Numbered from the stretch's first letter, positions 17,264 through 26,314 are shown. The stretch: 64,000 nucleotides of DNA from Flammeovirga pacifica (GCF_000807855.2 NZ_JRYR02000001.1:3321902-3385901), one strand, 5' to 3'. Made by a program: numbers and translations. Notes: generated from the sequence alone by a model not told the origin.

Positions 17264-17965
17264 CTATCTTGGTCTTAATGTTGGTCCTAAAATTTGTCCG
17301 AATGAACTTGGGTTATGAGATTGTACCCACACCGTTCCTTGTCCTTTAAACTTACACACCAATCCTTCACCACCTAGGAAAGAACTCATCCAGCTTTTTC
17401 CTGCTTTCGTTACTTCAAAGTTTAAGGTTTCTTCAAATGCCACTATATGGCCTGTATCCACGATATAATCCCCATCAATTTTTATAGGATAAATGGCTCC
17501 ATAAGAATTGAAAATTAAAGTCCCTTGGCCATTCAAGTTCAACCAAAAAGCACTTTCACCAGAGAAAAAGCTCTTGAAGCCCTGCCAATTGAAATCTACT
17601 TCAATATCTGGAGAGGATGCTACATATGATCCTGCTTGCACAACTAATCCTTCTCCATGTAACTCATGTGTCATCATATCGCCAGCAAGAGTAGCACTTA
17701 GCCAGACTGTACCCGGTTCATTACCTGCTGAATAATGGTTTAAGAAAAAGCTTTCTCCAGATAACATTCTTTTCAAACCTTTCATGATTCCTCCTCCACT
17801 TTTTTTGTGTGTTGTGGTAGTCATCGTGATTGTTGGGCTCATGGCAATCATCGCTCCTGCTTCAGCAGTAAAATGTTGTCCCGGCTCCAAATCTATCTTA
17901 ACAGCTGAAGCCCCTGGCCCCATCTGAATCTCTGTCTTTAATGATGTATTCAATAGTTCTGCCAT
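17264..17965 (-). CDS. AIM24 / TIGR00266 family protein, copy 2
   Basis: A 233-residue AIM24-family protein. Diagnostic stretches are GQHFTAEAGAMIAMSP, RMLSGESFFLNHY, YIVDTGHIVAFEETL and LGGEGLVCKFKGQGTVWVQS. It has a Gly/Lys-rich loop (THKKSGGGIMKGLK) absent from the other copies. The start is 2 bp after the stop of copy 1 and its own stop is 3 bp before copy 3, so the three are almost certainly translated from one mRNA. Function unknown; tandem copies suggest a hetero-oligomer. Confidence 0.88.
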   Translation of the reverse strand: MAELLNTSLKTEIQMGPGASAVKIDLEPGQHFTAEAGAMIAMSPTITMTTTTHKKSGGGIMKGLKRMLSGESFFLNHYSAGNEPGTVWLSATLAGDMMTHELHGEGLVVQAGSYVASSPDIEVDFNWQGFKSFFSGESAFWLNLNGQGTLIFNSYGAIYPIKIDGDYIVDTGHIVAFEETLNFEVTKAGKSWMSSFLGGEGLVCKFKGQGTVWVQSHNPSSFGQILGPTLRPR

Positions 17966-17967
17966 GA

Positions 17968-18627
17968 TTATAAGTTTTTATTTACCCATGATGTCATTCC
18001 AGACATACTTCTTGTCTGAATAAAAATCTTACCTGAACCTTCAACTCTGGTAACGAATCCCTCTCCACTAAAAAATGATGAGAAAATACCACCAGACAAT
18101 TGAGGTTTTAACTTCATACCAGGCTCGTAACCTACTAAATGACTTGTATCGACAATAAATTCGCCACTTACTTCTCTTTCGATCAAACCACCGAAAGCAC
18201 CAAAAATGACTTTTCCATGTCCTGAAACCATCAATTTAAAAAGTCCTTCTCCTCCAATCCAAGATCCAAAACCAGCGAATTTCACACCTAGTTTTACATC
18301 GGGAGTAGAAGCAATGTATGCACCTTGTTGTAAACAGAAACTTTCACCATTTAACTCCTTCACTTCCATATCTCCAGGAGTAGGCTGAGTAATAGTTAAA
18401 GTAAGCGGTTCTGATGTGTTGTTAGTAAAACGATTGACAAAGAGTGTTTCACCTCCAAAGATTTTTTTGAGTATGGCATTAAAAAAACCTCCATTTAGTT
18501 CGGCAGTCATATCAAGTTGAGTTGACATACTTGACATTGCATCCGATTCTGCAACAAACGATTCGCCCGGCTCAATTGTTACGTGAACATGAGCAAAAGC
18601 GGGTTTGCCTTTAACGTCTAAATTCAT
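17968..18627 (-). CDS. AIM24 / TIGR00266 family protein, copy 1
   Basis: A 219-residue AIM24-family protein. Visible blocks are GESFVAESDAMSSMSTQ, IFGGETLFVNRFT, FIVDTSHLVGYEPGM and FFSGEGFVTRVEGSGKIFIQTR. Compared with the other copies, the GLVC element is GFVT. It begins 6 bp downstream of the M48 peptidase gene, placing peptidase and AIM24 proteins in a single operon. Biochemical role unknown. Confidence 0.88.
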   Translation of the reverse strand: MNLDVKGKPAFAHVHVTIEPGESFVAESDAMSSMSTQLDMTAELNGGFFNAILKKIFGGETLFVNRFTNNTSEPLTLTITQPTPGDMEVKELNGESFCLQQGAYIASTPDVKLGVKFAGFGSWIGGEGLFKLMVSGHGKVIFGAFGGLIEREVSGEFIVDTSHLVGYEPGMKLKPQLSGGIFSSFFSGEGFVTRVEGSGKIFIQTRSMSGMTSWVNKNL

Positions 18628-18633
18628 AAATAT

Positions 18634-19773
18634 TTAATTAGTTGTTAGTAATACACCCTCTTTAAAATCATTGTAATTAGATTGAAAAGAGATATAGTTA
18701 TTTTCCTTGTTATCTATAATCTGTTCTTTCAGATGAATTATTCTATCGGGTGTTGACGGGTGTGTTGAAATAAAAGACATCAAGCTATCCATTGAAGTCA
18801 TTTCATTTTTTTCGTCTAACATTTCAAAAAATTGGATCATTCCTTCTGGGTTAATTCTACTTTGTTGTAAATACTCAACCCCTTTTATATCTGCCTCCTT
18901 TTCCAATGTTCTCGAATAAGCTGATGTTTGTATCTCGAACATCGTATTGGCTAATGTTGCCATGATAGCAGATCCGTCTCCAAAAAATAAATACACAATA
19001 CTAAAAAAGCCGATTTTATCAATGGCTCCTCGAATATGATGTCTTAATGAGACATGAGAAATTTCATGTGCCATCACTCCTGCTACTTCATCCCAAGAAG
19101 ATGCATTTTTGATCAACCCTGAATTGATCACCACTTTTCCACCTGGTAATGCGAAGGCATTGATAGACGCATCTTCTACCAAATACAATTCGATATTAAA
19201 ACCTTCTGCTTCCACCTGATTAATTAATGGTTGAAGTTCCTCTCCCAATACTGCTATCAAAGAATCATTTTCAATAAAAGTATATTCTTCATATATAGAC
19301 TCGAAGAGTTCTTCTCCTATTTGTTCCTCCCAAGAGATCGGTACATTCTCTGCTCCTTTTCTGACAATATTATCTTTAAAGAGGTAAAAGCAAGTGCTCA
19401 TCAATATGCAAATGCCTAAAACCAAAGCAACTCCACGATAAAGACTATTCAATACAAATTTGGTGTCTTTAATATGCTCACGAAAACGAGGATCACTAAT
19501 CAAAAAATCATCTTTGAGAATAGATTTATCTTTAGTGTATATTGAGACCTCTTTTTCCTTTCTTGATTTGAAAAAGATAAATTGACCAGAAGCTCCTCCT
19601 GCTTCAATTTCTAAATCAGCAAAAGGAATATGGTAATAAAAATCTCCCGCTTGAATATCAATTTTCTGCGATCCAAATCGTACATCTCCTTGTTGTCTTC
19701 CTGTTGGTAATTGAGGATGAATCAAGATGGCTTTGTAAGTGGTAGAATTAGTCTTGTTAGTTATTGTAGGCAT
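18634..19773 (-). CDS. Membrane-anchored M48-family metallopeptidase
   Basis: A 379-residue protein. Residues 1-100 form a soluble beta-rich N-terminal domain, then one membrane segment (about 113-132), then a zinc-peptidase domain with HEISH (236-240), a third-ligand glutamate in LEKEAD (about 291-295) and the STHPSTPDRI motif (337-346), all typical of M48B/BepA-HtpX-type peptidases. It is the first gene of the operon with three AIM24 genes. In several bacteria M48 peptidases take part in envelope protein quality control; a link to AIM24 is suggested only by the operon. Confidence 0.88.
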   Translation of the reverse strand: MPTITNKTNSTTYKAILIHPQLPTGRQQGDVRFGSQKIDIQAGDFYYHIPFADLEIEAGGASGQFIFFKSRKEKEVSIYTKDKSILKDDFLISDPRFREHIKDTKFVLNSLYRGVALVLGICILMSTCFYLFKDNIVRKGAENVPISWEEQIGEELFESIYEEYTFIENDSLIAVLGEELQPLINQVEAEGFNIELYLVEDASINAFALPGGKVVINSGLIKNASSWDEVAGVMAHEISHVSLRHHIRGAIDKIGFFSIVYLFFGDGSAIMATLANTMFEIQTSAYSRTLEKEADIKGVEYLQQSRINPEGMIQFFEMLDEKNEMTSMDSLMSFISTHPSTPDRIIHLKEQIIDNKENNYISFQSNYNDFKEGVLLTTN

Positions 19774-20063
19774 TAAATAAAAAATATTTATTGAGGCTTG
19801 AGTTTATTACCTCCCTATTTCTGTGAGCCCATGGTACAAATCATGAGTTTTAAGAGTTACATTGTATAAGTAATAACTATTTAATGATGTACCTACATTG
19901 TTGTACAATTTAACGAGGTACTTTTTACTACTTAAGCATAGTCAATTTATAAGATAAAATTGATAATTCCCAATGCTAGGAATAAAGCAGAAACTACTCT
20001 TTTGTATTAACAATACCCTGCCTTATACTTTACACCTTGATAACACAAAAAAAATTGGACATG
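19774..20063. other. Gene-free region upstream of the M48/AIM24 operon
   Basis: Together with the rpsP terminator this gap spans 406 bp. It holds nested inverted repeats: GTACCT (19889-19894) with AGGTAC (19916-19921), and TTGTACAA at about 19901-19908 between them. They could be operator sites for the minus-strand operon that starts at 19773. I see no full promoter match and no credible coding frame. Confidence 0.4.
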
Positions 20064-20093
20064 AAAAAGCCCTACGCTTGGGAGGCGTAGGGC
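20064..20093 (-). terminator. Terminator of rpsP
   Basis: A 9-bp GC-rich stem (GCCCTACGC at 20069-20077, GCGTAGGGC at 20085-20093) followed on the minus strand by five T. Confidence 0.85.
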
Positions 20094-20179
20094 CAATATT
20101 TTCGATTTGGAATTACGTAAACCTAGTTTACGGGGTAAATACGAGGGCATTTACCTTCGACTTAAGATTTGTGCTGGAA

Positions 20180-20767
20180 TTACTCAGCAGACTCTTCTTC
20201 AGTAGCTTCACCTTCAGCAGCAGCTTCTTCACCTGATTCCTCAGTTGAAGCTTCAGCAGCCTCAGCAGCTTCTTTTTCAGCTTGAGCAGCAGCGGCAGCA
20301 GCAAGAGCTTCAGCCTCAGCTTTTTTCTCAGCTTCTTCAGCAGCTTTACGAGCAGCAACACCCGCTTCTAATTCTGCTTTTACAGCAGCTTCAGCAGCAG
20401 CTTGTTTTGCTTCTAACTCAGCAGCATAAGCAGAAGATCTCTCTGACATCCATGCATCAAAAAGTTTATCAGCTTCCTCTTGAGTTTTAGCGCCTTTGTT
20501 CACACCTACTTGAAGGTGTTTCTTGTACATTGCACCAGCTTTAGACAATACCATACGAGCAGTGTCAGTAGGCTGAGCACCATTCAATAACCATTGTGCA
20601 GCAGATGCAGCGTCAATGTTGATAGTTGCAGGTTCAGTGTTAGGGTTGAAAGTACCTAACTTCTCAATAAAACGACCATCACGAGGAGATCTTGAGTCTG
20701 CTACTACTACATTGTAAATAGGCTTTCTCTTACGGCCACGACGAGCCAAACGAATTTTTACTGCCAT
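20180..20767 (-). CDS. rpsP: 30S ribosomal protein S16 with long Ala/Glu-rich tail
   Basis: Residues 1 to about 85 are a standard S16 ([20 protein letters not shown], then [19 protein letters not shown] and [14 protein letters not shown]). Usual bacterial S16 is 80-90 residues; this one is 195. The extra part of about 105 residues becomes an almost pure Ala/Glu/Lys low-complexity segment from about 115 on, ending in acidic residues, probably a long helix or disordered tail. Tails of this type occur in other Bacteroidota. In many bacteria rpsP is followed by rimM; here nothing follows before the terminator. Confidence 0.97.
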   Translation of the reverse strand: MAVKIRLARRGRKRKPIYNVVVADSRSPRDGRFIEKLGTFNPNTEPATINIDAASAAQWLLNGAQPTDTARMVLSKAGAMYKKHLQVGVNKGAKTQEEADKLFDAWMSERSSAYAAELEAKQAAAEAAVKAELEAGVAARKAAEEAEKKAEAEALAAAAAAQAEKEAAEAAEASTEESGEEAAAEGEATEEESAE

Positions 20768-20850
20768 TTTAATTTAGCATTTGTGTGTTGGAAAGGAACG
20801 CAGTCCTTTATGACACAGTTAAACATATGGGAAACACGTTCCCGATTCAA
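20768..20850 (-). promoter_or_regulatory. Structured rpsP leader with two hairpins
   Basis: Between the -7 box and ATG the leader can fold into two hairpins: GGGAA/TTCCC (20829-20833 / 20839-20843) and a nested one with outer arms TGTGT/ACACA (20782-20786 / 20813-20817) and inner arms AAAGGA/TCCTTT (20792-20797 / 20804-20809). This is the sort of structure expected of a ribosomal protein leader bound by S16 itself; leaders ahead of rpsP have been proposed in Flavobacteria. Upstream to 21100 I see only AT-rich DNA ahead of the rhomboid gene. Confidence 0.5.
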
Positions 20851-20854
20851 TCGG

Positions 20855-20862
20855 CAAAGATA
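20855..20862 (-). promoter_or_regulatory. -7 element (TATCTTTG) of rpsP
   Basis: Minus-strand TATCTTTG matches TAnnTTTG; start of transcription would be near 20848. No clear -33 TTTG is present at the usual spacing. Confidence 0.45.
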
Positions 20863-21100
20863 GTATAACTTATTGAATTCTACTACCTAAACCAATTATA
20901 AAAACGTTGAAGTCTTGTTTTTTGATACGTTTTGAGTAATGATGTGGTGGTAATATTTTTTAATAAGGCTTTGATAGACTATGATTTAGAAATTTTTTAC
21001 TAAAAATTGAATTCCTAAATTCCTTAACACATCACCTAATATTCTCAATTGATTACTATCTTGCAGAGTATTCAAAAAGAACAATCAACAAACATTATAG

Positions 21101-21727
21101 ATGTCAATTACATTATTATTAATCATTCTGAACGTAGGTGTCAGTTACTATGCATTTCAAAATGATAGTGTACGTTATAAACTTTTGATGGATCCTTATT
21201 TAGTTTCATCAAAAAATCAGTGGTACAGGTTTATTACTTCCTCTTTAGTACATTCTAATTGGATGCATTTATTATTCAACATGCTTACTCTTTATTTCTT
21301 TGGAGGGGCTGTAGAAAGAATATGTTTAATTCTTGCTGGTAATGGTGTTACAGGTAATTTAGCTTTCTTAGCTTTATATTTTGGAGGGGCTATTATTGCA
21401 GATATTCCTTCTTACATTCAACATAAAGGAAATATCAATTATAGATCTTTAGGTGCATCTGGAGCTGTTTCGGCAGTGGTATTCTTTATGATTATTTTTG
21501 CTCCAATTCAAGAGATCTGCCTTTATTTTGTTATTTGTCTACCATCATTTATTCTTGGAGCCATTTTCTTGGTTTATTCTTATTACCAATCCAATAATCC
21601 AAACACTTATATCAATCACTCTGCTCACTTATTTGGGGCTATTTTTGGTGTAGCATTTGCTATTTTGCTTGATCCAAACTCAATTATCCGCTTTTTCCAA
21701 CAAATCCAATCATGGATAACATTTTAA
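21101..21727 (+). CDS. Rhomboid family intramembrane serine protease
   Basis: A 208-residue polytopic protein with the rhomboid signature: HSNWMHLLFNMLTLYFFG (loop 1 and first core helix), the catalytic serine in GASG (S120) and the catalytic histidine in HSAHLFGAIFG (H176). It cleaves membrane proteins within or near their transmembrane segment; substrates are not predictable. The end of the gene overlaps the next start by 16 bp, so translation of the two is likely coupled. Confidence 0.9.
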   Translation: MSITLLLIILNVGVSYYAFQNDSVRYKLLMDPYLVSSKNQWYRFITSSLVHSNWMHLLFNMLTLYFFGGAVERICLILAGNGVTGNLAFLALYFGGAIIADIPSYIQHKGNINYRSLGASGAVSAVVFFMIIFAPIQEICLYFVICLPSFILGAIFLVYSYYQSNNPNTYINHSAHLFGAIFGVAFAILLDPNSIIRFFQQIQSWITF

Positions 21728-22236
21728 AAAGAATTAAGCTTTCTGTAAAGCACCATATCACTCATCGTATACTTATTCCATTACGTACGCTATTGAGGCA
21801 AGGAATGACACCTCACTTATTAGCTTGGAGTGTTACGGTAGGTCTTTTAATTGGATCCTCTCCTTTGTTAGGTATTTGTACTTGGCTTTGTATTTTGGCG
21901 GCTTCCATATTCCGTTTAAATCAATTTGCTATTCAGATAGCTAATTACGCCGTTTCGCCTATTCAAGTTTTTCTAATTATCCCTTATATAAAAGCAGGTA
22001 CTTCACTATTTGGAAACAGTGCAAAAGGAGTCACTTTAGAAAAAATCCAAGAGGCATTAGATATTGGAATATTTCATGGTATAAAGGAAATGGGAATTTT
22101 AATGATACAAGGTGCAGCCGTTTGGATTGTTGTTTCTGCTATTATTGCCCTGCCTATGCAACTCCTATTAAGAATTGCTTTCAGAAAAATGTTGAAAAAC
22201 ATGAACAGTTCGGAGGAAAATAAAGTTACGGAGTAA
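21712..22236 (+). CDS. DUF2062 domain membrane protein
   Basis: A 174-residue protein with the DUF2062 pattern: a basic N-terminus, LLRQGMTPHLLAWSVTVGLL, then GSSPLLGICTWLCIL and NQFAIQIANYAVSPIQVFLI. Three or four membrane segments are visible. Function unknown; in other bacteria this domain is seen alone or fused to glycosyltransferases. It starts inside the rhomboid gene and is followed 32 bp later by mutY. Confidence 0.85.
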   Translation: MDNILKRIKLSVKHHITHRILIPLRTLLRQGMTPHLLAWSVTVGLLIGSSPLLGICTWLCILAASIFRLNQFAIQIANYAVSPIQVFLIIPYIKAGTSLFGNSAKGVTLEKIQEALDIGIFHGIKEMGILMIQGAAVWIVVSAIIALPMQLLLRIAFRKMLKNMNSSEENKVTE

Positions 22237-22268
22237 AATATCTTATTCACTTAAACTAAATCAGAAGA

Positions 22269-23324
22269 ATGGATTTAGCCTCCAGCTTAATCAATTGGTA
22301 CGAAAGTAATAAAAGAGATTTACCTTGGCGTCATACCCAAGATCCTTATAAAATTTGGTTGTCTGAGATTATACTTCAACAAACTAGAGTACAACAAGGA
22401 CTTCCCTATTACGAAAAATTTGTTAGTAATTTCCCTACAGTAAAAGACTTTGCTGAAGCGGATATTGATACCATACTACACTTATGGCAAGGCTTAGGGT
22501 ACTACTCTAGAGCTAGAAATATGCATGTAGCAGCACAACAGGTCATCGATCAGTATAATGGCCATTTCCCTGATAACTACAAAGAATTACTTTCTTTAAA
22601 AGGAGTTGGTAATTATACTGCAGCAGCCATTGCTTCTTTTGCTTTTAGAGAAAAAGTAGCTACTGTTGATGGAAATGTCTACAGAGTTTTATCGAGGGTA
22701 TTTAATATCGAAGAAGATATTGCTTCGGGTAAAGGACAAAAAATTTTCACTGAGGTGGCCAATCAATTGATATCGGAAAATCAACCTGATATTTTCAATC
22801 AGGCATTAATGGAATTTGGAGCTATACATTGTACTCCAAAACAACCCAAGTGTGAAACATGTCCTTTTGTTCAATCTTGTGAAAGTCGTTTACATCAAAT
22901 TATTGATCAACGACCTGTAAAATTAAAAAAGGTAAAAGTGATTAATCAGTATTTAAAATACCTTTTGATTGAACATGATGGTAAATACTTAATGAAAAAA
23001 CGTCAAGAAGGTGACATTTGGGCAGGTCTTTTTGACTTCCCTTTGGTCATTACTTCCGAAAAAGAACAATCTTTATCAAACGGCATTATTCTTGAAAACA
23101 CACAATTAGGAATTAATACGAAAGATATTTTTTTCTCGAGTGAACCAATTAAGCATTTGTTATCACATAGAAGATTATTTATTGAATTTTTTCATGTAAA
23201 ATTGCAAACTCTTTTGGATACTCAATCTGATATTTTTCAATATAGATGGATGGATATTAATGAAATTCAGTCGGTTGGAAAACCTATCATTTTAGAGAAT
23301 TATTTGAGAAAGAATATTTATTAA
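22269..23324 (+). CDS. mutY: A/G-specific adenine glycosylase MutY
   Basis: A 351-residue base-excision repair enzyme that removes A mispaired with G or 8-oxoG. Seen directly are SEIILQQTR with the catalytic glutamate (E33), the helix-hairpin-helix LKGVGNYTA (110-118), the catalytic aspartate D134 in VDGNVYRV, and an intact [4Fe-4S] site with C188, C195, C198 and C204 (C-x6-C-x2-C-x5-C). The C-terminal NUDIX-like domain that reads 8-oxoG is present (about 225-351). The gene leads the conserved mutY-ssb-gldE-gldD order of gliding Bacteroidota. Confidence 0.97.
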   Translation: MDLASSLINWYESNKRDLPWRHTQDPYKIWLSEIILQQTRVQQGLPYYEKFVSNFPTVKDFAEADIDTILHLWQGLGYYSRARNMHVAAQQVIDQYNGHFPDNYKELLSLKGVGNYTAAAIASFAFREKVATVDGNVYRVLSRVFNIEEDIASGKGQKIFTEVANQLISENQPDIFNQALMEFGAIHCTPKQPKCETCPFVQSCESRLHQIIDQRPVKLKKVKVINQYLKYLLIEHDGKYLMKKRQEGDIWAGLFDFPLVITSEKEQSLSNGIILENTQLGINTKDIFFSSEPIKHLLSHRRLFIEFFHVKLQTLLDTQSDIFQYRWMDINEIQSVGKPIILENYLRKNIY

Positions 23325-23463
23325 TTAATTTAGAATCTGAGAAGAAAATCTTTTCGATCATTAAGAGTACTTTTTGATACTACTTTTTATACATCGAACA
23401 TATTAAATTTACTCTTCGATACTTAATGATTCATATCTTTTAATTAACAACCAAAACAAAACA

Positions 23464-23898
23464 ATGGCTGGAGTAAACAAAGTCATCTTAGTAGGAAATT
23501 TAGGGGCAGACCCTGAAGTAAGAAATTTAGAGGGAGGTACCAAAGTGGTTACCTTATCCGTTGCTACATCCGAAAACTACACAGACAAAGACGGTAATCG
23601 TCAGACGCAAACGGAATGGCATAGAGTAACACTGTGGAGAGGCCTTGCAGGTGTAGCTGAACAATACCTTAAAAAAGGTAGTAAAGTTTACATCGAAGGA
23701 AAACTTTCTACTCGTAGTTACGAAAAAGATGGTATTACTAGATATACTACCGATATTATTGGTAGAGATATGGTAATGCTAGATGCAAGACAGGACGGTC
23801 AAGCTTATGAGGGAGCAATGCCTCAGAGTACTACTGTAAATGAAGCACCTCAAGAAGTTGCTGCTGCTTCAGATACTAATGATGACCCTCCTTTCTAA
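23464..23898 (+). CDS. ssb: Single-stranded DNA-binding protein
   Basis: A 144-residue SSB. The OB-fold (about 1-108) starts with [19 protein letters not shown] and contains [13 protein letters not shown] and [17 protein letters not shown] flexible linker leads to the acidic tip DDPPF that recruits DNA-repair and replication partners. Its place between mutY and gldE is the conserved order in the phylum. The 139-bp gap upstream is AT-rich; I see no exact promoter match. Confidence 0.97.
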   Translation: MAGVNKVILVGNLGADPEVRNLEGGTKVVTLSVATSENYTDKDGNRQTQTEWHRVTLWRGLAGVAEQYLKKGSKVYIEGKLSTRSYEKDGITRYTTDIIGRDMVMLDARQDGQAYEGAMPQSTTVNEAPQEVAAASDTNDDPPF

Positions 23899-23919
23899 AA
23901 TTTAATATAAAAGAAATAC

Positions 23920-25305
23920 ATGGAAGGTGATCTATCACACCCAGTAATGCCACTATTAACGTTAATCCTTCAAGATATTCCTTGGGGTGCTGCATTAATA
24001 GTGGTGCTTTTACTGATTTTATCTGGTATAATTTCAGGCTCAGAAGTGGCCTTTTTCTCCCTATCTGCTGATCAAATTAAAGAATGCAGAGAGGGTGAAG
24101 ACAGTGTGGGAAAAAAAGTTTTTCAACTGTTACAAATACCACAAATTTTATTAGCTACAATATTAATTTGTAACAACTTTGTAAACGTTGCCATCGTTAT
24201 GATTTCAACGTTTATAGCTTGGACCATAGCCGATTCAATAGGTATCGCTAGAGATGGTGCAGAAGTGTTTATCACACTCACGTTTGTTGTTACTGCACTT
24301 GTTGTCTTTATCGGAGAGATTGTCCCAAAAATCTACGCTACAAAAAACTCTCTTAACTTTGCTAAAAGCATGGTTACCTTTTGGCAGGTAGCTATTAAAA
24401 TCTTTAAACCTTTTGCGTTGCTCCTTACTAGTATGGGGAATACTATGGAGAGAGCTTTGGCAAACAGAAATTATAACCTAGAAGTTTCTGTCAACGAATT
24501 TGATCAAGCAGTATCACTAGCTACTCAACATCAAGTTGATGATAAAGCCAGTGAAATGCTTAAAGGCATTGTCCGATTTGGATCTAAAACCGTGAAACAA
24601 ATTATGGTTTCTAGAACAGATATGGACGCTTTGGATATTGAAATCGATTTTCATGAATTGATGGACCATATCAATAAAAACTCCTTCTCGAGATTACCTG
24701 TTTATGATGATACCATTGATTCTCTTGTAGGTATCATATACATCAAAGACTTACTCCCGTACCTTGATAAAAATGAACATTTTGAGTGGAAACGAATTAT
24801 CCGAAAAGATATTTATTACGTTCCCGAATCAAAAAAAATTGATGAGCTTCTAAGAGACTTCCAAGAAAGAAGGGTTCATATGGCTATCATCGTAGATGAA
24901 TATGGAGGAACAACTGGATTGGTAACATTAGAAGACATTATCGAAGAAATCGTTGGTGAAATTAACGATGAATTTGATGGAGACTTAGTGCAAGATTATA
25001 TCAGTACTGACGCTAGTTTTAATTTAGATGGGAAAACTTCATTAATCGACTTTGAAAGATTAGTGATGCTTCCTGCAGATTATTTTGATAAAGTAAAAGG
25101 AGAAAGTGATTCAATTGGTGGTTTAATTCTTGAGTTATTACAAGAAATGCCTAAAACAGGTAAAAAAATCGACTATAAAGATATCACTTTTACTATTCGA
25201 GCAGTAGATAAAAAACGAATCAAAACAGTGCATGTAAAGTTCAATGATGAAGAACATGTAAGACGTTTACAAGCTGAATTCGAAGAAGACGAAACACAAC
25301 CTTAA
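23920..25305 (+). CDS. gldE: Gliding motility-associated protein GldE (CNNM/CorC-type)
   Basis: A 461-residue membrane protein: a DUF21/CNNM segment with about four helices (20-190), a CBS pair (about 205-325, including FSRLPVYDDTIDSLVGIIYI and VDEYGGTTGLVTLEDIIEEI), and a CorC_HlyC domain to the end. This is the magnesium/cobalt-transporter-like fold. In Flavobacterium the homologue GldE is needed for gliding when other components are limiting and is genetically linked to GldD, encoded directly downstream here with a 1-bp overlap. Position decides the symbol. Confidence 0.88.
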   Translation: MEGDLSHPVMPLLTLILQDIPWGAALIVVLLLILSGIISGSEVAFFSLSADQIKECREGEDSVGKKVFQLLQIPQILLATILICNNFVNVAIVMISTFIAWTIADSIGIARDGAEVFITLTFVVTALVVFIGEIVPKIYATKNSLNFAKSMVTFWQVAIKIFKPFALLLTSMGNTMERALANRNYNLEVSVNEFDQAVSLATQHQVDDKASEMLKGIVRFGSKTVKQIMVSRTDMDALDIEIDFHELMDHINKNSFSRLPVYDDTIDSLVGIIYIKDLLPYLDKNEHFEWKRIIRKDIYYVPESKKIDELLRDFQERRVHMAIIVDEYGGTTGLVTLEDIIEEIVGEINDEFDGDLVQDYISTDASFNLDGKTSLIDFERLVMLPADYFDKVKGESDSIGGLILELLQEMPKTGKKIDYKDITFTIRAVDKKRIKTVHVKFNDEEHVRRLQAEFEEDETQP

Positions 25306-25910
25306 TGAAAACACTCACTTACATACTTCCATTATTATTATCGTGCCTATTTTTTAATTGTGGTACGTCAGAATCTGTGGCTTACTTACCTAAACCTAGA
25401 GGATACCACCGTCTTGAAATGCCTACTCACAGTTATGAAAAGAATGCCTTTAAAAACAATCAATTTAAAGGGTATCCTTATTCTTTTGAAGTAGCCAAGA
25501 ATGCTTCTATTATTCCTGATGATTCTTTTATGTCAGAGCCTTATTGGGTGGAAGTACAGTATCCAGAATTTAAAGCAACAGTAGATATATCTTATAAAAA
25601 ATTAGCCAACTTTGATTCCTTAATCGGGTATACCAATACTTCTAATGTACTTACATTTAAACACAATGTAAGAGCTACTGCTATTGATGAGTATACGATT
25701 AGAACACCAAAAGGCTATACCGCTGTTTTATATGAAATTGAGGGAGATGTTCCTAGTCAATTTCAATTCTTTGTAACCGATTCTACAGAACACTTTTTTA
25801 GAGCAGCTTTATACTTTCCATCCTCAACGCAAAACGATTCTTTAGCACCTATCATTGATTATGTTAAAGAGGATATGATACATATGATCAACACTTTAGA
25901 ATGGCAATAA
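25305..25910 (+). CDS. gldD: Gliding motility lipoprotein GldD
   Basis: A 201-residue lipoprotein with signal peptide and lipobox LFFNC (cysteine at 19). The block LPKPRGYHRLEMP near residue 30 is characteristic of GldD, a protein required for gliding and chitin use in Flavobacterium johnsoniae. The ATG shares its A with the gldE stop codon, so translation is coupled. Presence of gldD supports a gliding organism or at least a type IX secretion/gliding background. The converging response-regulator gene ends 8 bp downstream. Confidence 0.92.
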   Translation: MKTLTYILPLLLSCLFFNCGTSESVAYLPKPRGYHRLEMPTHSYEKNAFKNNQFKGYPYSFEVAKNASIIPDDSFMSEPYWVEVQYPEFKATVDISYKKLANFDSLIGYTNTSNVLTFKHNVRATAIDEYTIRTPKGYTAVLYEIEGDVPSQFQFFVTDSTEHFFRAALYFPSSTQNDSLAPIIDYVKEDMIHMINTLEWQ

Positions 25911-25918
25911 TTTCTTGA

Positions 25919-26314
25919 TTAAAACTTAAATTCTTTTTCTAATAAAAAGCAGGCTACTTCTAGTGTCTTTTTTAAATAATGAAGGCAGTGATCTCCCTTT
26001 ACTATATAATTAAAAACGCCTAATGCCTGAAGATTGGCCACCTCATCCATATGTTCCTGAGAAGATAAAACAATCATTAAAGTAGATTTTTTTATCCTCT
26101 TGATCTTTTTGAGTACTTCTTGTCCACTCATATTAGGCATTACCAAATCAGACACAACAATGTCTGCGGGTTGTTCCTCAAAACGTTCGATCAAAGATGC
26201 TCCTTCTGAGAAAAACTCTACGGTTATCTTGGGTAATCTTTGTAAGGCAATTCTCATCAACATACTTTCTGTTGCATTGTCTTCTACAAAATAGATAATT
26301 GGGGTATTTTTCAT
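25919..26314 (-). CDS. Single-domain response regulator
   Basis: A 131-residue receiver domain without output domain. The acidic pair E11-D12, phospho-acceptor D56 (VVSDLVMPNMSG), S84 and K106 (YIVKGD) are in the expected places. Such stand-alone receivers act in phosphorelays or by protein contact. There is no histidine kinase gene adjacent. It is a one-gene minus-strand unit. Confidence 0.88.
   Translation of the reverse strand: MKNTPIIYFVEDNATESMLMRIALQRLPKITVEFFSEGASLIERFEEQPADIVVSDLVMPNMSGQEVLKKIKRIKKSTLMIVLSSQEHMDEVANLQALGVFNYIVKGDHCLHYLKKTLEVACFLLEKEFKF

Noticed and set aside
19973..20236. Plus-strand frame that crosses the rpsP terminator and enters rpsP
   Set aside because: It reads through a strong terminator stem and into the opposite strand of a ribosomal protein gene.
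20128..20490. Long reading frames opposite and alongside the 3' part of rpsP
   Set aside because: They are translations of the repetitive GCN/GAA coding for the Ala/Glu tail in other frames (Leu/Lys and Gln/Leu runs) and have no independent start or family pattern.
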